DNA of 64,000 nucleotides, taken from the NCBI GenBank assembly GCA_002692725.1, contig NZLU01000017.1:186001-250000 (forward strand). The letters are read 5' to 3'. The notes below the pieces were generated by a model. The model was given only the letters and a program-made list of their open reading frames with translations. It was not told the DNA's origin and made no database searches. A program made the translations under genes and the position numbers. The DNA is from Ponticaulis sp. (lineage in GTDB: Bacteria > Pseudomonadota > Alphaproteobacteria > Caulobacterales > Hyphomonadaceae). Below are positions 45,424-54,847 of this stretch, piece after piece. Positions within the stretch are counted from its first letter, which is position 1. Each line of letters begins with the position of its first letter.

Positions 45424-45473
45424 TCTGCAAACATGGTGTGCAGGTCCCTTTGGTATTTTAGAACTGGTGGTAG

Positions 45474-48086
45474 ATGAGCGATACGAAGAACGACAATTCA
45501 GCAAATGACGGCGGCAGAAAACCTCTGACGGTCAGCCGGGGCAATAGCTCAGGCACGGTCAAGCAGAGTTTTTCTCATGGGCGGTCAAAACAGGTCGTTG
45601 TTGAGAAAAAGAAAAAGCGTATCACCACGCCGGCTTCCGGCGGGGGTAAACCGACTGCGGCCAAACCGGCAGCGGCTGCCAAGGGTAATGCGAAACCGCA
45701 ACAATCCAAGGCCGCTGAGCTCGCCAAGAAGCTGGGCATTACCGAGGCTGAGCTTCGGGCGCGTCAGGCTGCGCTGAAAAAGCGCGAGGATGACGAGAAG
45801 AAGCGCAAGGCCGAAGATGAGGCCAAAGCGGATGCGCAGCGTCGCCTGAAGGAAGAGCAGGACCGCCGCCAGCAGGAAGAGAAAGAGCGCGTTGAAGAAG
45901 AGGCCCGTCGCAAGGCCGAAGAAGAGGCGCGTCGTCAGGCCGAGGAAGAAGCCGCTGCACAGGCGAAAGCCGATGCAGAACGCTCCAAGTCCGACCGCAA
46001 ACCTGCAGCCAAGTCGAATGATGCGCCGCGTAAGCCTGAAGGCCGTCGCGAGCCTGAGATGGCTCCGCCGCCTGAAGACAATCCGCTCAGCGAACTGGGT
46101 GGTCGCGTCAAATCCAAAAAACCGAAAGTGCCTGAGGCTCCGGCCAAACAGGCGCGCACACGTGGTGAGCCAAAACGCCGTCAGGGCAAGCTGACCATTG
46201 CGGCGGCTCTTGAAGGTGATGAGGATCGTCAACGTTCACTGGCTTCAGTGAAGCGTGCACGGGAACGCGAGCGTGAACGCCGTATGCAGACCGGTGGTGG
46301 TGAAAAGGAAAAAGCCTCTCGTGAGGTGACTATTCCTGAAACGCTCACCCTTCAGGAACTTGCAAACCGGATGAAGGAACGCGTTGCAGACGTCGTGAAA
46401 TACATGATGAAGCAGGGCGAGATGATGCGGGCCAATGATGTGCTTGATGCGGATACCGCAGAGCTCATCGTGGAAGAGTTCGGTCATACCGTGAAACGCG
46501 TGTCTGAATCGGACGTCGAGATCGGTCTGGAAGGCCCGGACGATGATGAAGCCGATCTGAAGCCGCGTCCGCCAGTTGTGACGATTATGGGTCATGTGGA
46601 CCATGGTAAAACCTCGCTTCTGGATGCACTCCGTTCAACGGATGTTGTGTCGGGCGAAGCGGGCGGTATCACCCAGCATATCGGTGCTTATCAGGTGCAA
46701 CTGAAATCGGGTGACCGGATTTCCTTCCTCGATACACCGGGCCACGCGGCTTTCTCGGCTATGCGGGCACGGGGTGCCGATGTCACGGATATCGTCATTC
46801 TCGTGGTTGCCGCTGATGATGGCGTCATGCCGCAAACGATTGAAGCCATCAGCCACTCGAAAGCGGCTGGCGTGCCAATCATCGTGGCGGTCAACAAGTG
46901 TGACAAGCCGGATGCCGAGCCGTCCAAGGTTCTGACCGAGCTTCTGCAACATGACATTCAGGTGGAAGCCATGGGTGGTGAAGTGCAGGCGATCGAAGTC
47001 TCTGCCAAGGACCGTACGGGACTTGATGAACTCACCGAAGCGATCACGCTGCAGGCGGAAATTCTTGAACTTCAGGCCAATCCGGACCGCGACGCCGATG
47101 GCGTTGTGGTTGAGAGCCAGCTCGACAAAGGCCGCGGCCCTGTCGCAACGGTTCTCGTGAAGCGCGGGACACTCAGGCGCGGCGACATCATTGTTGCCGG
47201 TCAGCAATGGGGTAAGGTTCGCGCGCTGGTCAATGAGCGTGGTCAACAGCTTAAGGACGCCGGTCCAACCGTTCCGGCCGAGGTGCTCGGTCTTGATGGG
47301 GCTCCGGATCCAGGCGACCCGTTTGTTGTTGTCGACAGCGAAGCACGTGCCCGTGAAATCACGGAATATCGGGGTCGCATGAAGAAACAGGCGCGCGGTA
47401 GCTCGTCTGCCAAGGCCTCGCTCGAGCAAATGCTGTCGCGTCTCAAGGACGGCAGTTCGGAAACTTCGGAAGCGCCATTGGTCGTCAAAGGTGACGTTCA
47501 GGGGTCTGTCGAGGCCATCACTCAAGCGGTTGAGAAAATGTCGAATGACGAGGTCCGTGCACGGGTCATTTATGGCGCTGTTGGCGGTATTTCCGAAAGC
47601 GACGTGCTTCTCGCTCAGTCTTCAGGCGCGCCAATCATTGCGTTTAACACACGTGCCAATAAGCAAGCGCGTGATCTCGCCGAGAAAGAGGGCGTGGAGA
47701 TCCGGTATTATTCGGTGATCTACGATCTGATCGACGATGTGCGCGACACGCTGTCGGGCATGCTGGCACCTGAAAAGCGCGAAACCTTCATCGGTTATGC
47801 CGAGATCCTGGAAGTGTTCAACATTTCCAAAGTGGGCAAAGTGGCCGGTTGCCGCGTGACAGAGGGCGTTGTGAAACGTGGCTGTGGCGTGCGTCTGCTG
47901 CGTGATGACGTTGTCATCCACGAAGGCATGCTGAAAACGCTCAAGCGCTTTAAAGACGAAGTGCCGGAAGTCAAAGAAGGCACGGAATGCGGTATGGCGT
48001 TTGAACGCTATGAAGACATTCGTGTCGGCGATCTGATCGAGTGCTTCCAGGTCGAAATGATCGAGCGGACACTCGAAGCGGTCTGA
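45474..48086 (+). CDS. infB: Translation initiation factor IF-2
   Basis: The 870-residue protein has a long, charged N-terminal region (Lys/Glu/Arg/Ala repeats at about 100-250), the IF2 N2 domain, and a GTPase core with G1 GHVDHGKTS at about 373-381, [20 protein letters not shown] and [10 protein letters not shown]. The C-terminal domains include [20 protein letters not shown] and end in [13 protein letters not shown]. It brings fMet-tRNA to the 30S subunit. A strong hairpin follows the stop. Confidence 0.98.
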   Translation: MSDTKNDNSANDGGRKPLTVSRGNSSGTVKQSFSHGRSKQVVVEKKKKRITTPASGGGKPTAAKPAAAAKGNAKPQQSKAAELAKKLGITEAELRARQAALKKREDDEKKRKAEDEAKADAQRRLKEEQDRRQQEEKERVEEEARRKAEEEARRQAEEEAAAQAKADAERSKSDRKPAAKSNDAPRKPEGRREPEMAPPPEDNPLSELGGRVKSKKPKVPEAPAKQARTRGEPKRRQGKLTIAAALEGDEDRQRSLASVKRARERERERRMQTGGGEKEKASREVTIPETLTLQELANRMKERVADVVKYMMKQGEMMRANDVLDADTAELIVEEFGHTVKRVSESDVEIGLEGPDDDEADLKPRPPVVTIMGHVDHGKTSLLDALRSTDVVSGEAGGITQHIGAYQVQLKSGDRISFLDTPGHAAFSAMRARGADVTDIVILVVAADDGVMPQTIEAISHSKAAGVPIIVAVNKCDKPDAEPSKVLTELLQHDIQVEAMGGEVQAIEVSAKDRTGLDELTEAITLQAEILELQANPDRDADGVVVESQLDKGRGPVATVLVKRGTLRRGDIIVAGQQWGKVRALVNERGQQLKDAGPTVPAEVLGLDGAPDPGDPFVVVDSEARAREITEYRGRMKKQARGSSSAKASLEQMLSRLKDGSSETSEAPLVVKGDVQGSVEAITQAVEKMSNDEVRARVIYGAVGGISESDVLLAQSSGAPIIAFNTRANKQARDLAEKEGVEIRYYSVIYDLIDDVRDTLSGMLAPEKRETFIGYAEILEVFNISKVGKVAGCRVTEGVVKRGCGVRLLRDDVVIHEGMLKTLKRFKDEVPEVKEGTECGMAFERYEDIRVGDLIECFQVEMIERTLEAV

Positions 48087-48107
48087 CGCAGACATCTCCA
48101 GAAAGTA

Positions 48108-48144
48108 CGACCGGGAGTGATAAGAAAATTATCACTTCCGGTCG
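48108..48144 (+). terminator. Strong hairpin after infB
   Basis: Positions 48108-48123 and 48129-48144 pair over 16 bases with a single G-T pair, around a GAAAA loop. No proper T-run follows (ATTTGCAT), so termination strength is uncertain. It marks the likely end of the rimP-nusA-infB message and explains why the following genes need their own promoters. Confidence 0.65.
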
Positions 48145-48230
48145 ATTTGCATCCGCGTCTTACCAGCCTGTTAGGGGATTGGGCCTAGCCTGAAGGTTGG
48201 ACTCCTGAACTCTGACGAGAAGGGCCGGAT

Positions 48231-48848
48231 ATGGTCGCTCCGCTGAACTCTGTACCGGCATATCTGACGGAAGCGCGACGCCCGTTTGAAGGGCCGGAGA
48301 CCGATTCCGTTCGCCTGAGTGGCACGCTATCCGAAAAAGAACTCAAAAGCCTCGCAAGGCGGGTACGCTCCGGACATATCGGCCCGACTTCGGTTTATTA
48401 TGCGGGCGTGACCGCGCCAGCCATTGCGGCAGGCATGGCCAGTCTGGTTGCTGCCGTCCTTTATCAGGCGCAATTGTCAGAACCGATCGTGTTGTTCTCA
48501 TCTGCTATCGTGGCGGCGATGGCCGGGATATCCTGGTATCTGATATTCATGCGGCTCGCCTATCGTCACAGATATGGACGCGGGACCGAATTGCATTTGC
48601 CGACCGAAGTCGAGGCCGACGAGCTTGGTGTTTTCTGGACGCGCGGAGCCATGACCGTTCGGATTCAGTGGTCAGGCGTAACTGACGTGAAAAATGAGCG
48701 GAAATTCATTCACATTCAGATCACTGACGGCGATGATGTGCTGATCCCACACAAATGGTTCAAAAATCGCGCGGAGAAGAAGCAGGTCTTCGATCGTCTT
48801 CTTCACTATCGCGATCTCGCGACATCCAAAGACCAGCAAGCGGCATAA
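48231..48848 (+). CDS. YcxB-like membrane protein
   Basis: The 205-residue protein has two membrane helices at about 59-80 and 85-105 and then a C-terminal domain with LHLPTEVEADELGVFWTRGA and WSGVTDVKNERKFIHIQIT, the pattern of YcxB-like and bPH-like proteins in which a short beta domain follows two helices. Function is unknown. It is inserted between infB and rbfA, apart from their conserved order. The ATG at 48231 has GGCCGG upstream but no strong SD. Confidence 0.6.
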   Translation: MVAPLNSVPAYLTEARRPFEGPETDSVRLSGTLSEKELKSLARRVRSGHIGPTSVYYAGVTAPAIAAGMASLVAAVLYQAQLSEPIVLFSSAIVAAMAGISWYLIFMRLAYRHRYGRGTELHLPTEVEADELGVFWTRGAMTVRIQWSGVTDVKNERKFIHIQITDGDDVLIPHKWFKNRAEKKQVFDRLLHYRDLATSKDQQAA

Positions 48849-48885
48849 TCTCAATTCTGCCGCCATTCCGTTGGAATGGTTGGCC

Positions 48886-49581
48886 ATGACGGGAAAGTTT
48901 CGCCTCAAACGGATCGCTGTCGGGTCAGTCGCGCTGATCATCGTTACGATTATGGTGTGCGTGCTGACCAATCCAACGCCTCTGGCTGCGACGGTCAGTG
49001 AAGGCGATTGTGTGGAAATTCAGGTGTCAGACAATGGCTGGCATACAAACTTCTATCTGCCAGCTAGTGCCTTTCCCGCCGACCATCCGTTTCGGACGGA
49101 CTATCCCGGCGCCAATTGGTTTGTTGTGGGATGGGGGGATGAAGGGTTTTACATCAAAGGCCCGTCAATTCTTCGCGGGTTTGATGCCATCATCCCGCCC
49201 AGCCCGACAGTGGTTCATCTGATTGCACTTGATCGGCCACCCGAAGACTATTTCAGCGATCGGAGACTGCCCTATAGCCTGTCTTCGGAGGGGCTGGATC
49301 AGCTGGTGAGTGAAATTGATGCGAGCCTGAAAATGACCCGGAACGGAGAGCTGAAAGTGGTGAGCGAGGGGCATTATCCGGGTGCCAGCCGGTTTTATCG
49401 CTCGCGCTTCAGCTATCACGCCTTTCATACGTGCAACCAATGGACGGCAGGGGTGTTGCGTAAGGCAGGCGCACCGATTAATGCGCCTGCTTCCATGCTG
49501 TCAGGAAGCCTGATGATGCAGCTGGAAAACACACACAAGGCCTGCCCAGTACCCCAAAAACCTGATACCATTGAGCCATGA
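48886..49581 (+). CDS. TIGR02117/DUF2459 family exported protein
   Basis: The 231-residue protein has one N-terminal membrane segment (IAVGSVALIIVTIMVCVLTN) and the family blocks DNGWHTNFYLPASAFPADH, WFVVGWGDEGFYIKG and SRFSYHAFHTCNQWTAGVLRKAGAP (in part), in which a conserved Cys and several His residues suggest an NlpC-like or other hydrolytic fold. Function is unknown. The ATG at 48886 is preferred over the TTG at 48871. Its last bases overlap the rbfA start by four, so rbfA translation may be coupled to it. Confidence 0.72.
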   Translation: MTGKFRLKRIAVGSVALIIVTIMVCVLTNPTPLAATVSEGDCVEIQVSDNGWHTNFYLPASAFPADHPFRTDYPGANWFVVGWGDEGFYIKGPSILRGFDAIIPPSPTVVHLIALDRPPEDYFSDRRLPYSLSSEGLDQLVSEIDASLKMTRNGELKVVSEGHYPGASRFYRSRFSYHAFHTCNQWTAGVLRKAGAPINAPASMLSGSLMMQLENTHKACPVPQKPDTIEP

Positions 49582-49982
49582 ATAAAAGAACGAATAACTC
49601 CGGCCCGATCGGCCCAACTCAACGCCAGCTTCGTGCCGGTGAACTCGTGCGCCATGCGCTTGTCGACATCCTCGCGCGCGAGGAATTTCGCGACCCTGAA
49701 CTACAGGGCGTAACAGTGACAATTGGCGAGGTTCGCACCTCCCCGGACCTGAAACATGCGACCGTCTTCTGTTCACCGCTGGTGGGGAGCGAAGACCCGG
49801 ACGCGGTTGCTGGCGCGCTCAATCGCGCTGCGTCTTTCCTGCGCGGCAAACTTGGTCGGAAGATCGATATGAAGTTTACACCGCAGCTGCGCTTTCTGGC
49901 CGATACCAGCTATGATGATGCCAATAATATGGATCGGCTGCTGGATGAAGTCGCTCATCGCGAAGGCTTTGATAACGACTGA
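49578..49982 (+). CDS. rbfA: Ribosome-binding factor A
   Basis: The 134-residue KH-like protein supports late 16S rRNA maturation and cold adaptation. Its motifs RQLRAGELVRHALVDILARE, ITIGEVRTSPDLKHATVFCS-like (VTIGEVRTSPDLKHATVF here), FLRGKLGRKIDMKFTPQLRF and NNMDRLLDEV are typical. It overlaps the DUF2459 gene by four bases (ATGA), an unusual partner; normally rbfA follows infB and precedes truB. Confidence 0.95.
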   Translation: MNKRTNNSGPIGPTQRQLRAGELVRHALVDILAREEFRDPELQGVTVTIGEVRTSPDLKHATVFCSPLVGSEDPDAVAGALNRAASFLRGKLGRKIDMKFTPQLRFLADTSYDDANNMDRLLDEVAHREGFDND

Positions 49983-50005
49983 ACTTTCTGGGGGGAGACC
50001 GGGGT

Positions 50006-50563
50006 ATGAGATACAGTCTTGTCGCCATGTCAGTTCTGTTCTGCGGCTCATTGGCATCGGCGCAGCCATCAGAAAAAAATGTCTCACATAAATTCCCCTG
50101 GTTCGTGGAGAATGGAAAACTCCGAAAGTTTCAGGCGCCGGATCTCAATGATCGATTGATGTTTGGTGACCACATCACCGGCGAAGTGATGCTGACCGCC
50201 TGCTTGTCTGGAAACAGCTTTAGCTCAGGGTTCAGGATGAAACTGACGTCACAGGATGGTTATCAGGTGATGACGCCGGGCCTCACCTGTAAAGACAAAG
50301 AATCCGTCTGGATGGGTTATCTCCGCAGTGACACGTCGGATGGGACGCTGAAGAAGTCTGGAAAAGCCTACGATATCGAGGTTGGAAAAGTGGGTGATAT
50401 TGTCCCGTTTTCGGTGCGCGTCGGTATTGATGACGTCACAGTGACTTTCGGTGATCAGACAGCGGTCTATCCCAAAAACTTTGCGGTTTATGAGGCCTAT
50501 TTTTACGGGTTCTGCGGTGTCGGAGTGGCCCGATTTTTTGAGTCAGCAGGTCTGGAAGGATGA
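50006..50563 (+). CDS. Exported protein of unknown function
   Basis: The 185-residue protein has a signal peptide (LVAMSVLFCGSLASAQP) and a mature domain rich in beta-type sequence with several cysteines (TACLSG, LTCKDK, GFCGVG). I find no known family. GGGGGG lies upstream of the ATG at 50006. The stop overlaps the start of the glycerophosphodiesterase gene by four bases (ATGA), so both are probably made together and sent to the envelope. It is inserted between rbfA and truB. Confidence 0.55.
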   Translation: MRYSLVAMSVLFCGSLASAQPSEKNVSHKFPWFVENGKLRKFQAPDLNDRLMFGDHITGEVMLTACLSGNSFSSGFRMKLTSQDGYQVMTPGLTCKDKESVWMGYLRSDTSDGTLKKSGKAYDIEVGKVGDIVPFSVRVGIDDVTVTFGDQTAVYPKNFAVYEAYFYGFCGVGVARFFESAGLEG

Positions 50564-51615
50564 GTGGGATGTTGCGGCATTGTTTGTCACTGATTTGCGG
50601 TTTCGTGGTGCTGGCCTCCTGCAGCACAACGCCCAGCCAGAAGATCGGAGATGACCCCATCGTCATTGCCCATCGCGGAGCGAGCGGCACCTTGCCAGAG
50701 CACACGCTGGAAGCCTATCAGCTCGCCATCGAGCAGGGCGCAGACTTCATCGAGCCTGACCTCGTTATGACCAAAGACGGCGTTCTGATTGCCCGTCACG
50801 ACCCCTGGCTATCAGATTCCACCGATATTGCGGGTCATCCGGAGTTTGCCGATCGCAAAACCACAGTCACTGATCCGAACGGCCGTGAGATCACGGATTG
50901 GTTCGCCTGGGATTTTACGCTTGAGGAAATCAAAACGCTGCGCGCGACGCAGACCCGCGCCAGTCGTGATCAAAGCTATAATGGCCAGTTTGAGATCCCC
51001 GCCCTCGATGAGATTCTTGAGGTGGCCGGAATTCCGCCTCGTGAAATGGCGATAAGTTATGGCAGCCGTCATCCGATGGCGGGTCGATCCATTCGGATCG
51101 GTGAGCAGAAGACCTGTCTATACATCGAAACAAAATGGCCCTCCGCGCACAAGGCACGAGGTCTCGATCTGGCGACGGCCTTGTCCGCGGCCCTGCATGA
51201 TAATGTGACAGGAGATGTGTGCGCACCGGCGTATTATATTCAGTCTTTCGAAGATGTTATTCTGAGGGAGCTTGCAGAAATGAGTGATTTCGAACTTGTC
51301 CAGCTCGTCTCACCTGTTGATGCGGCAGGGACGCCATCTTATGCGCTCGAAGACATCGCCACATATGCAGACGGAGTTGGGCCGTTCAAATCGCTGGTCA
51401 TGGATCTTCAGACCGGCGAATCGACAGGCTATGCCGAGAAGGCGCGCGAACTCGGCCTCGAAGTTCACCCCTGGACCTTCCGGGATGATGACATTGCTCT
51501 GGGATTTGAAACGCCAGAGGCTGAAATTGAAGCCATTCTGGCGGCAGGCGCGACCGGATTCTTCACCGATTTTCCCGCCACAGGCCGCCAGGCAGTGGAT
51601 CAATTAACCGATTAA
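50560..51615 (+). CDS. Glycerophosphodiester phosphodiesterase, lipoprotein
   Basis: The 351-residue protein has the lipobox VLASC (Cys21) and a GDPD TIM-barrel domain: IVIAHRGASGTLPEHTLEAY (the HR..E motif), DFIEPDLVMTKDGVLIARHD with the metal-binding Glu-x-Asp and His, and SFEDVILREL later. It splits glycerophosphodiesters into sn-glycerol-3-phosphate and an alcohol in the periplasm, as GlpQ does. Its start overlaps the preceding gene by four bases and its stop overlaps a convergent gene by four bases. Confidence 0.92.
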   Translation: MSGMLRHCLSLICGFVVLASCSTTPSQKIGDDPIVIAHRGASGTLPEHTLEAYQLAIEQGADFIEPDLVMTKDGVLIARHDPWLSDSTDIAGHPEFADRKTTVTDPNGREITDWFAWDFTLEEIKTLRATQTRASRDQSYNGQFEIPALDEILEVAGIPPREMAISYGSRHPMAGRSIRIGEQKTCLYIETKWPSAHKARGLDLATALSAALHDNVTGDVCAPAYYIQSFEDVILRELAEMSDFELVQLVSPVDAAGTPSYALEDIATYADGVGPFKSLVMDLQTGESTGYAEKARELGLEVHPWTFRDDDIALGFETPEAEIEAILAAGATGFFTDFPATGRQAVDQLTD

Positions 51616-52202
51616 TAGCCTTCGTTGCGAAGAAGGCGGCCATAATTACAATTGCGCTCGGCCGACAAACCTAACTTCGCCGCAATATGAGACAATTCTT
51701 CCATATTGTCGGATTCCAACGCTACGGAATGGCGTGTCGTGCCGTTAAAGCTCGCGCTGACCCATTCGACTTGAGTCGATCCAATCGTGGTGATCAGGCG
51801 ATGCTTTTTCACATCGACAACGGAGAAATTCGTACACAGATCAATGAATGAGGTTACGCGGTCTGCCGTCTGACAGGCGTAATCTGACAAGTGGAGCGAG
51901 GTGGCTTCGTGGGCCGTCCGCGGTGTCAGAGGAAAGTCCTGGCTGATTTCTTTGGTCCATTGCTCGAGATGCTGGGTGGTCCGAAGATTGACTTTAAGCT
52001 CCAGTCGTTCGCCATTTCGGATTTTCAGGAGCCAGCGTGTCAGGGGTGAGACGAAATAAGTGTCGACCCGGTATTCTTCATCAGTCCACTCATCCTTTAG
52101 CGGCTCCGGGCAGTCCTCGGTCCAGCAGCGCAGCTCCCAGCGGGATTTATCGCAGGCTGGAGCCGGATTGGTCGTGTTCAGAGGGGCATCAGCAAAAGGC
52201 AT
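51612..52202 (-). CDS. Hypothetical cytoplasmic protein
   Basis: The 196-residue protein has no signal peptide or membrane segment. It is rich in Thr, Glu and Trp, with Cys residues in PACDKSRWELRCWTEDCPE and YACQTADRV. I do not recognise a family. The start is uncertain: the ATG at 52202 lacks a clear SD; an in-frame start at 52271 would add 23 residues. It is convergent with the phosphodiesterase gene and overlaps it by four bases. Confidence 0.4.
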   Translation of the reverse strand: MPFADAPLNTTNPAPACDKSRWELRCWTEDCPEPLKDEWTDEEYRVDTYFVSPLTRWLLKIRNGERLELKVNLRTTQHLEQWTKEISQDFPLTPRTAHEATSLHLSDYACQTADRVTSFIDLCTNFSVVDVKKHRLITTIGSTQVEWVSASFNGTTRHSVALESDNMEELSHIAAKLGLSAERNCNYGRLLRNEGY

Positions 52203-52333
52203 GGTGGACTCAATTTTTATAAGGGCGTTTCCAGAAGCACTAATGCGTCGCGCCGTAGAAAGTTCACTCAATCGCCGCGGATTCTGTATTAGACTGAAGA
52301 CGAAACACGACGACCTGAGTAGAATAGCGCGTA

Positions 52334-52702
52334 ATGCTTAAAAAACTTGCTGTATTTCTTGTGCTCTTAACCTGCGCTGCCGGGCTGAAGACTGTTGAGG
52401 CACAATCCGTGGCGCCTGATGGCACCAATTATACACCCGCGAGCCATCTGGACGGCTATCGCTGGGTTGCCAATGCGCGGGCTGTTTTCGCCGATGAGAA
52501 TGTCATTCTGCGGACGGGCTTGATGGATTGGGAAGCTGACTCGCCCATCACCTGCAAATATGCCTGTGATGCTTTCATGAGCTGCAAAGCCTTCCAGTTT
52601 CATGAGCCTGCGCTTCTAACGGACAAGCCAAGCTGCCGCCTCCTGACCGGGGCGACCGATCTTTCAGTCGAAAAAGGCGTACACGTCTATATTCTTCGCT
52701 GA
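52334..52702 (+). CDS. Exported small protein, possible PAN/Apple-like domain
   Basis: The 122-residue protein has a signal peptide (cleavage near VEAQS) and a mature domain with cysteines spaced ITCKYACDAFMSCKAFQF ... SCRLLTG, the C..C....C.AF...C pattern of PAN_4/Apple-like modules, which often bind carbohydrates or proteins. The length fits one such module. The assignment is tentative. No SD is visible. It lies between the hypothetical minus-strand gene and truB. Confidence 0.5.
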   Translation: MLKKLAVFLVLLTCAAGLKTVEAQSVAPDGTNYTPASHLDGYRWVANARAVFADENVILRTGLMDWEADSPITCKYACDAFMSCKAFQFHEPALLTDKPSCRLLTGATDLSVEKGVHVYILR

Positions 52703-52840
52703 AGCTGGCTTTACGCGCTGGCCCGAAGTCGGTACTCGGCTGAGGAGCCGTTCAGAACGGGAAGAACGCGCCGTTCCAATTTCTATTTCCTGAAAGATCT
52801 CGGCCGTCCGATCCGGTCGGGTGTCTCGAAAGGCAGACCA

Positions 52841-53794
52841 GTGGCAAGACAACGCAAGCGCAAGGGCGATCCGGTGCACGGATGGCTAAATTTCAACAAG
52901 CCTGTCGGCATGACCTCAACCCAGGCCGTGGGCTTTGTAAAACGGGTTATGCACGCCCAGAAGGCCGGGCATGGCGGCACACTCGACCCGCTTGCTGACG
53001 GCATTCTTCCGATCGCGCTGGGTGAAGCGACCAAGACCAGCGCCTATGCCATGGAGTCTGACAAGGATTACACCTTCCATATCAGCTGGGGGGCGTCGAC
53101 CTCGACCCAAGACCGGGAGGGCGACGTCATCGCCGAGTCTGATGTGCGTCCGGAGCCTGACGCCGTTGCTGAAATACTCAGTAAATTTGTGGGCGAGATT
53201 GATCAGGTGCCGCCAAAATTCTCAGCCATCAAGGTGAATGGTGAACGCGCCTATGATCTGGCGCGCGATGGTGAAGAGGTGGAGCTGCAGCCGCGCAAGG
53301 TCGAGCTTTTTGGCGCCAGTCTGGATCCTGCATCCACGCCGGAAACGGCCATCATTCATGTGACCTGCGGCAAGGGGTTTTATATCCGGGCGCTGGTACG
53401 CGATCTGGCCTGTGAGCTGGGCGCTGAGGGGCACGTCACTGTGCTGAAGCGGACCCGTGTTGGCGCTTTCGATATCAGGACCAGTACGGATCAGGCCACG
53501 CTTGAGGCGGCCGAAACGCCCGAAGACTGCCGAGGGCATTTGATTGCGCTGGATGCGCCGCTGGACGATATTCCCAAACTGGAAATTCAGTCATCTCAGC
53601 TTTTCCGTCTTCGGAATGGTAATGACGTCCAGCTGCTTCCGCATGAGCTGGAGCAGTTCCGGTCGCAGCGTATGGACTTGCAAGGGGATGAGTCTGAAGA
53701 CCGTCTGGCGCTGATCATGGAGCATGGGCAGGCCGTCGCGTTGGGAGAAATCCGGGCCGGGCGTTTCCAGCCGATCCGCGTCTTCCAGCTTTGA
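52841..53794 (+). CDS. truB: tRNA pseudouridine-55 synthase TruB
   Basis: The 317-residue enzyme converts U55 of tRNA to pseudouridine. The motif VHGWLNFNKPVGMTSTQAV precedes KAGHGGTLDPLADGILPIALGEATK, which contains the catalytic Asp of GGTLDPLA. FYIRALVRDLACELG and a PUA-like C-terminus follow. It starts at a GTG. It is separated from rbfA by four unrelated genes. Confidence 0.96.
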   Translation: MARQRKRKGDPVHGWLNFNKPVGMTSTQAVGFVKRVMHAQKAGHGGTLDPLADGILPIALGEATKTSAYAMESDKDYTFHISWGASTSTQDREGDVIAESDVRPEPDAVAEILSKFVGEIDQVPPKFSAIKVNGERAYDLARDGEEVELQPRKVELFGASLDPASTPETAIIHVTCGKGFYIRALVRDLACELGAEGHVTVLKRTRVGAFDIRTSTDQATLEAAETPEDCRGHLIALDAPLDDIPKLEIQSSQLFRLRNGNDVQLLPHELEQFRSQRMDLQGDESEDRLALIMEHGQAVALGEIRAGRFQPIRVFQL

Positions 53795-53889
53795 GTGAGA
53801 GAAAAGTCTGATCGCGTTCAGATTCGGGCTTTCAGCCGTGCATGTCCTGTGCAAACTTCCCGCCAAACAACCATAAAGGGAGGACAATC

Positions 53890-54180
53890 ATGACATTTAA
53901 ACTCACACTCGGACTCTGCGCATTGGTCGGATTGGCGGCCTGTGAAACTCATGGCGGCCAAATCTATATCGGCGTTGCGCCGGACGAGATTGAGCGCCAA
54001 TTGGCCGAAGGTCAGGTCTGCCGCACAGAACGACCGACGGGTTCGAACCTGCCGCAACGGATTTGCGCGACGGAAGAAGAATGGGCGGAGTTTGACGCCG
54101 AAGCTGAGCGCAACGCCCAGGAGATCATGGATCGCATCGGTGCAGGCGATCCTGAATTTGATGGCGGATATACGGAATAA
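53890..54180 (+). CDS. Small lipoprotein
   Basis: The 96-residue protein has a lipobox LAAC (Cys18) and an acidic mature region with CRTERPTGSNLPQRICATEEEW, in which two cysteines could pair. AGGGAGGA lies eight bases before the ATG at 53890. The family is unknown to me. It follows truB by 95 bp. Confidence 0.6.
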   Translation: MTFKLTLGLCALVGLAACETHGGQIYIGVAPDEIERQLAEGQVCRTERPTGSNLPQRICATEEEWAEFDAEAERNAQEIMDRIGAGDPEFDGGYTE

Positions 54181-54195
54181 CCCCCAAAATGAAAA

Positions 54196-54225
54196 AGGAC
54201 TGCCTCCGGGTGGAGAGGCAGTCCT
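54196..54225 (-). terminator. Intrinsic terminator of the DUF4278-like gene
   Basis: AGGACTGCCTC (54196-54206) pairs perfectly with GAGGCAGTCCT (54215-54225) across eight bases. On the minus strand the stem runs into TTTTTCATTTT, a strong intrinsic terminator about 40 bp past the stop at 54266. On the plus strand it may end the lipoprotein transcript. Confidence 0.8.
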
Positions 54226-54265
54226 CACTGGCCCTTTGGAAAGGGGGGGACAGGGGCCAGGATGA

Positions 54266-54439
54266 TTAAGCGGCGTTACCGCGATAGATCATTTTAGATG
54301 GGCGCTGGTCTGTGTTTGCAGGCTTGCGCACAGCTTTATCGTAGTGAGTTCCGCGATAGACGAGGTCATCATGACGCTCGGTCTTTACGTTGTCGTTTGC
54401 GGGGCGAACTTCAAATCCACGGTAGAAAAGCTTGGTCAT
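54266..54439 (-). CDS. 57-residue protein with YRG motifs, DUF4278-like
   Basis: The small basic protein has three spaced YRG motifs: LFYRGFEVRP, DLVYRGTHYDK and KMIYRGNAA. This resembles the DUF4278 family, which has YRG-type repeats. No signal peptide or membrane segment is present. I chose the ATG at 54439, with GGAGAG upstream; the long open frame further 5' is the leader. A near-consensus sigma-70 promoter, a short leader and a strong terminator frame it as an independent, highly expressed single gene. Function is unknown. Confidence 0.6.
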   Translation of the reverse strand: MTKLFYRGFEVRPANDNVKTERHDDLVYRGTHYDKAVRKPANTDQRPSKMIYRGNAA

Positions 54440-54518
54440 AATAGTCTCTCCTTTCTTTCCCCTTTTCGGGGACTGGGCGGGGCCTCTCTGGCTGCGCCCG
54501 TGTTCCTTTGTTGAGTTC

Positions 54519-54547
54519 AATATATGCAAGATGTGTAAGTTTGTCAA
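54519..54547 (-). promoter_or_regulatory. Near-consensus sigma-70 promoter
   Basis: On the minus strand TTGACA (54547-54542) and TATATT (54524-54519) are 17 bases apart, one mismatch from the full consensus. It would start transcription near 54511 with a leader of about 70 bases to the YRG protein. A small CCCC-GAAAA-GGGG hairpin (54471-54459) lies just before the ribosome binding site and could affect translation. Confidence 0.75.
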
Positions 54548-54847
54548 ACTGTATAACAAGCTTTTTTGGGGTTTTCTGATGAAATCTTTTAAATCCTTGT
54601 TTTATTTATAAAAATGCAATCAAAGAACTGGGGTTTGGCGCGCTTCAGGGCGGATTGCGCCGTTTCGCGCTCCAAATTCGGGCTGGAAATCAGGTCAGAT
54701 TGCAGATTACGACACGGTCTGAGCTGTGAGATTCGGTAAATATCAGTTCGGTGGGGTGCCACGGGACCAATCGCAGCGCTGCGGCTTGATCGGATGTGAA
54801 TGGCCACATAGCATTCAGGCCGGACAGTCTGATTCTCGGGGGACACG
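54548..54847. other. Gene-free stretch, AT-rich at its left end
   Basis: From about 54548 to 54620 the sequence is notably AT-rich, with several T- and A-runs; the rest is ordinary. No gene, terminator or repeat is seen. It presumably carries upstream promoter elements for the YRG protein on one strand and the promoter of the exported protein at 54848 on the other. Confidence 0.4.
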
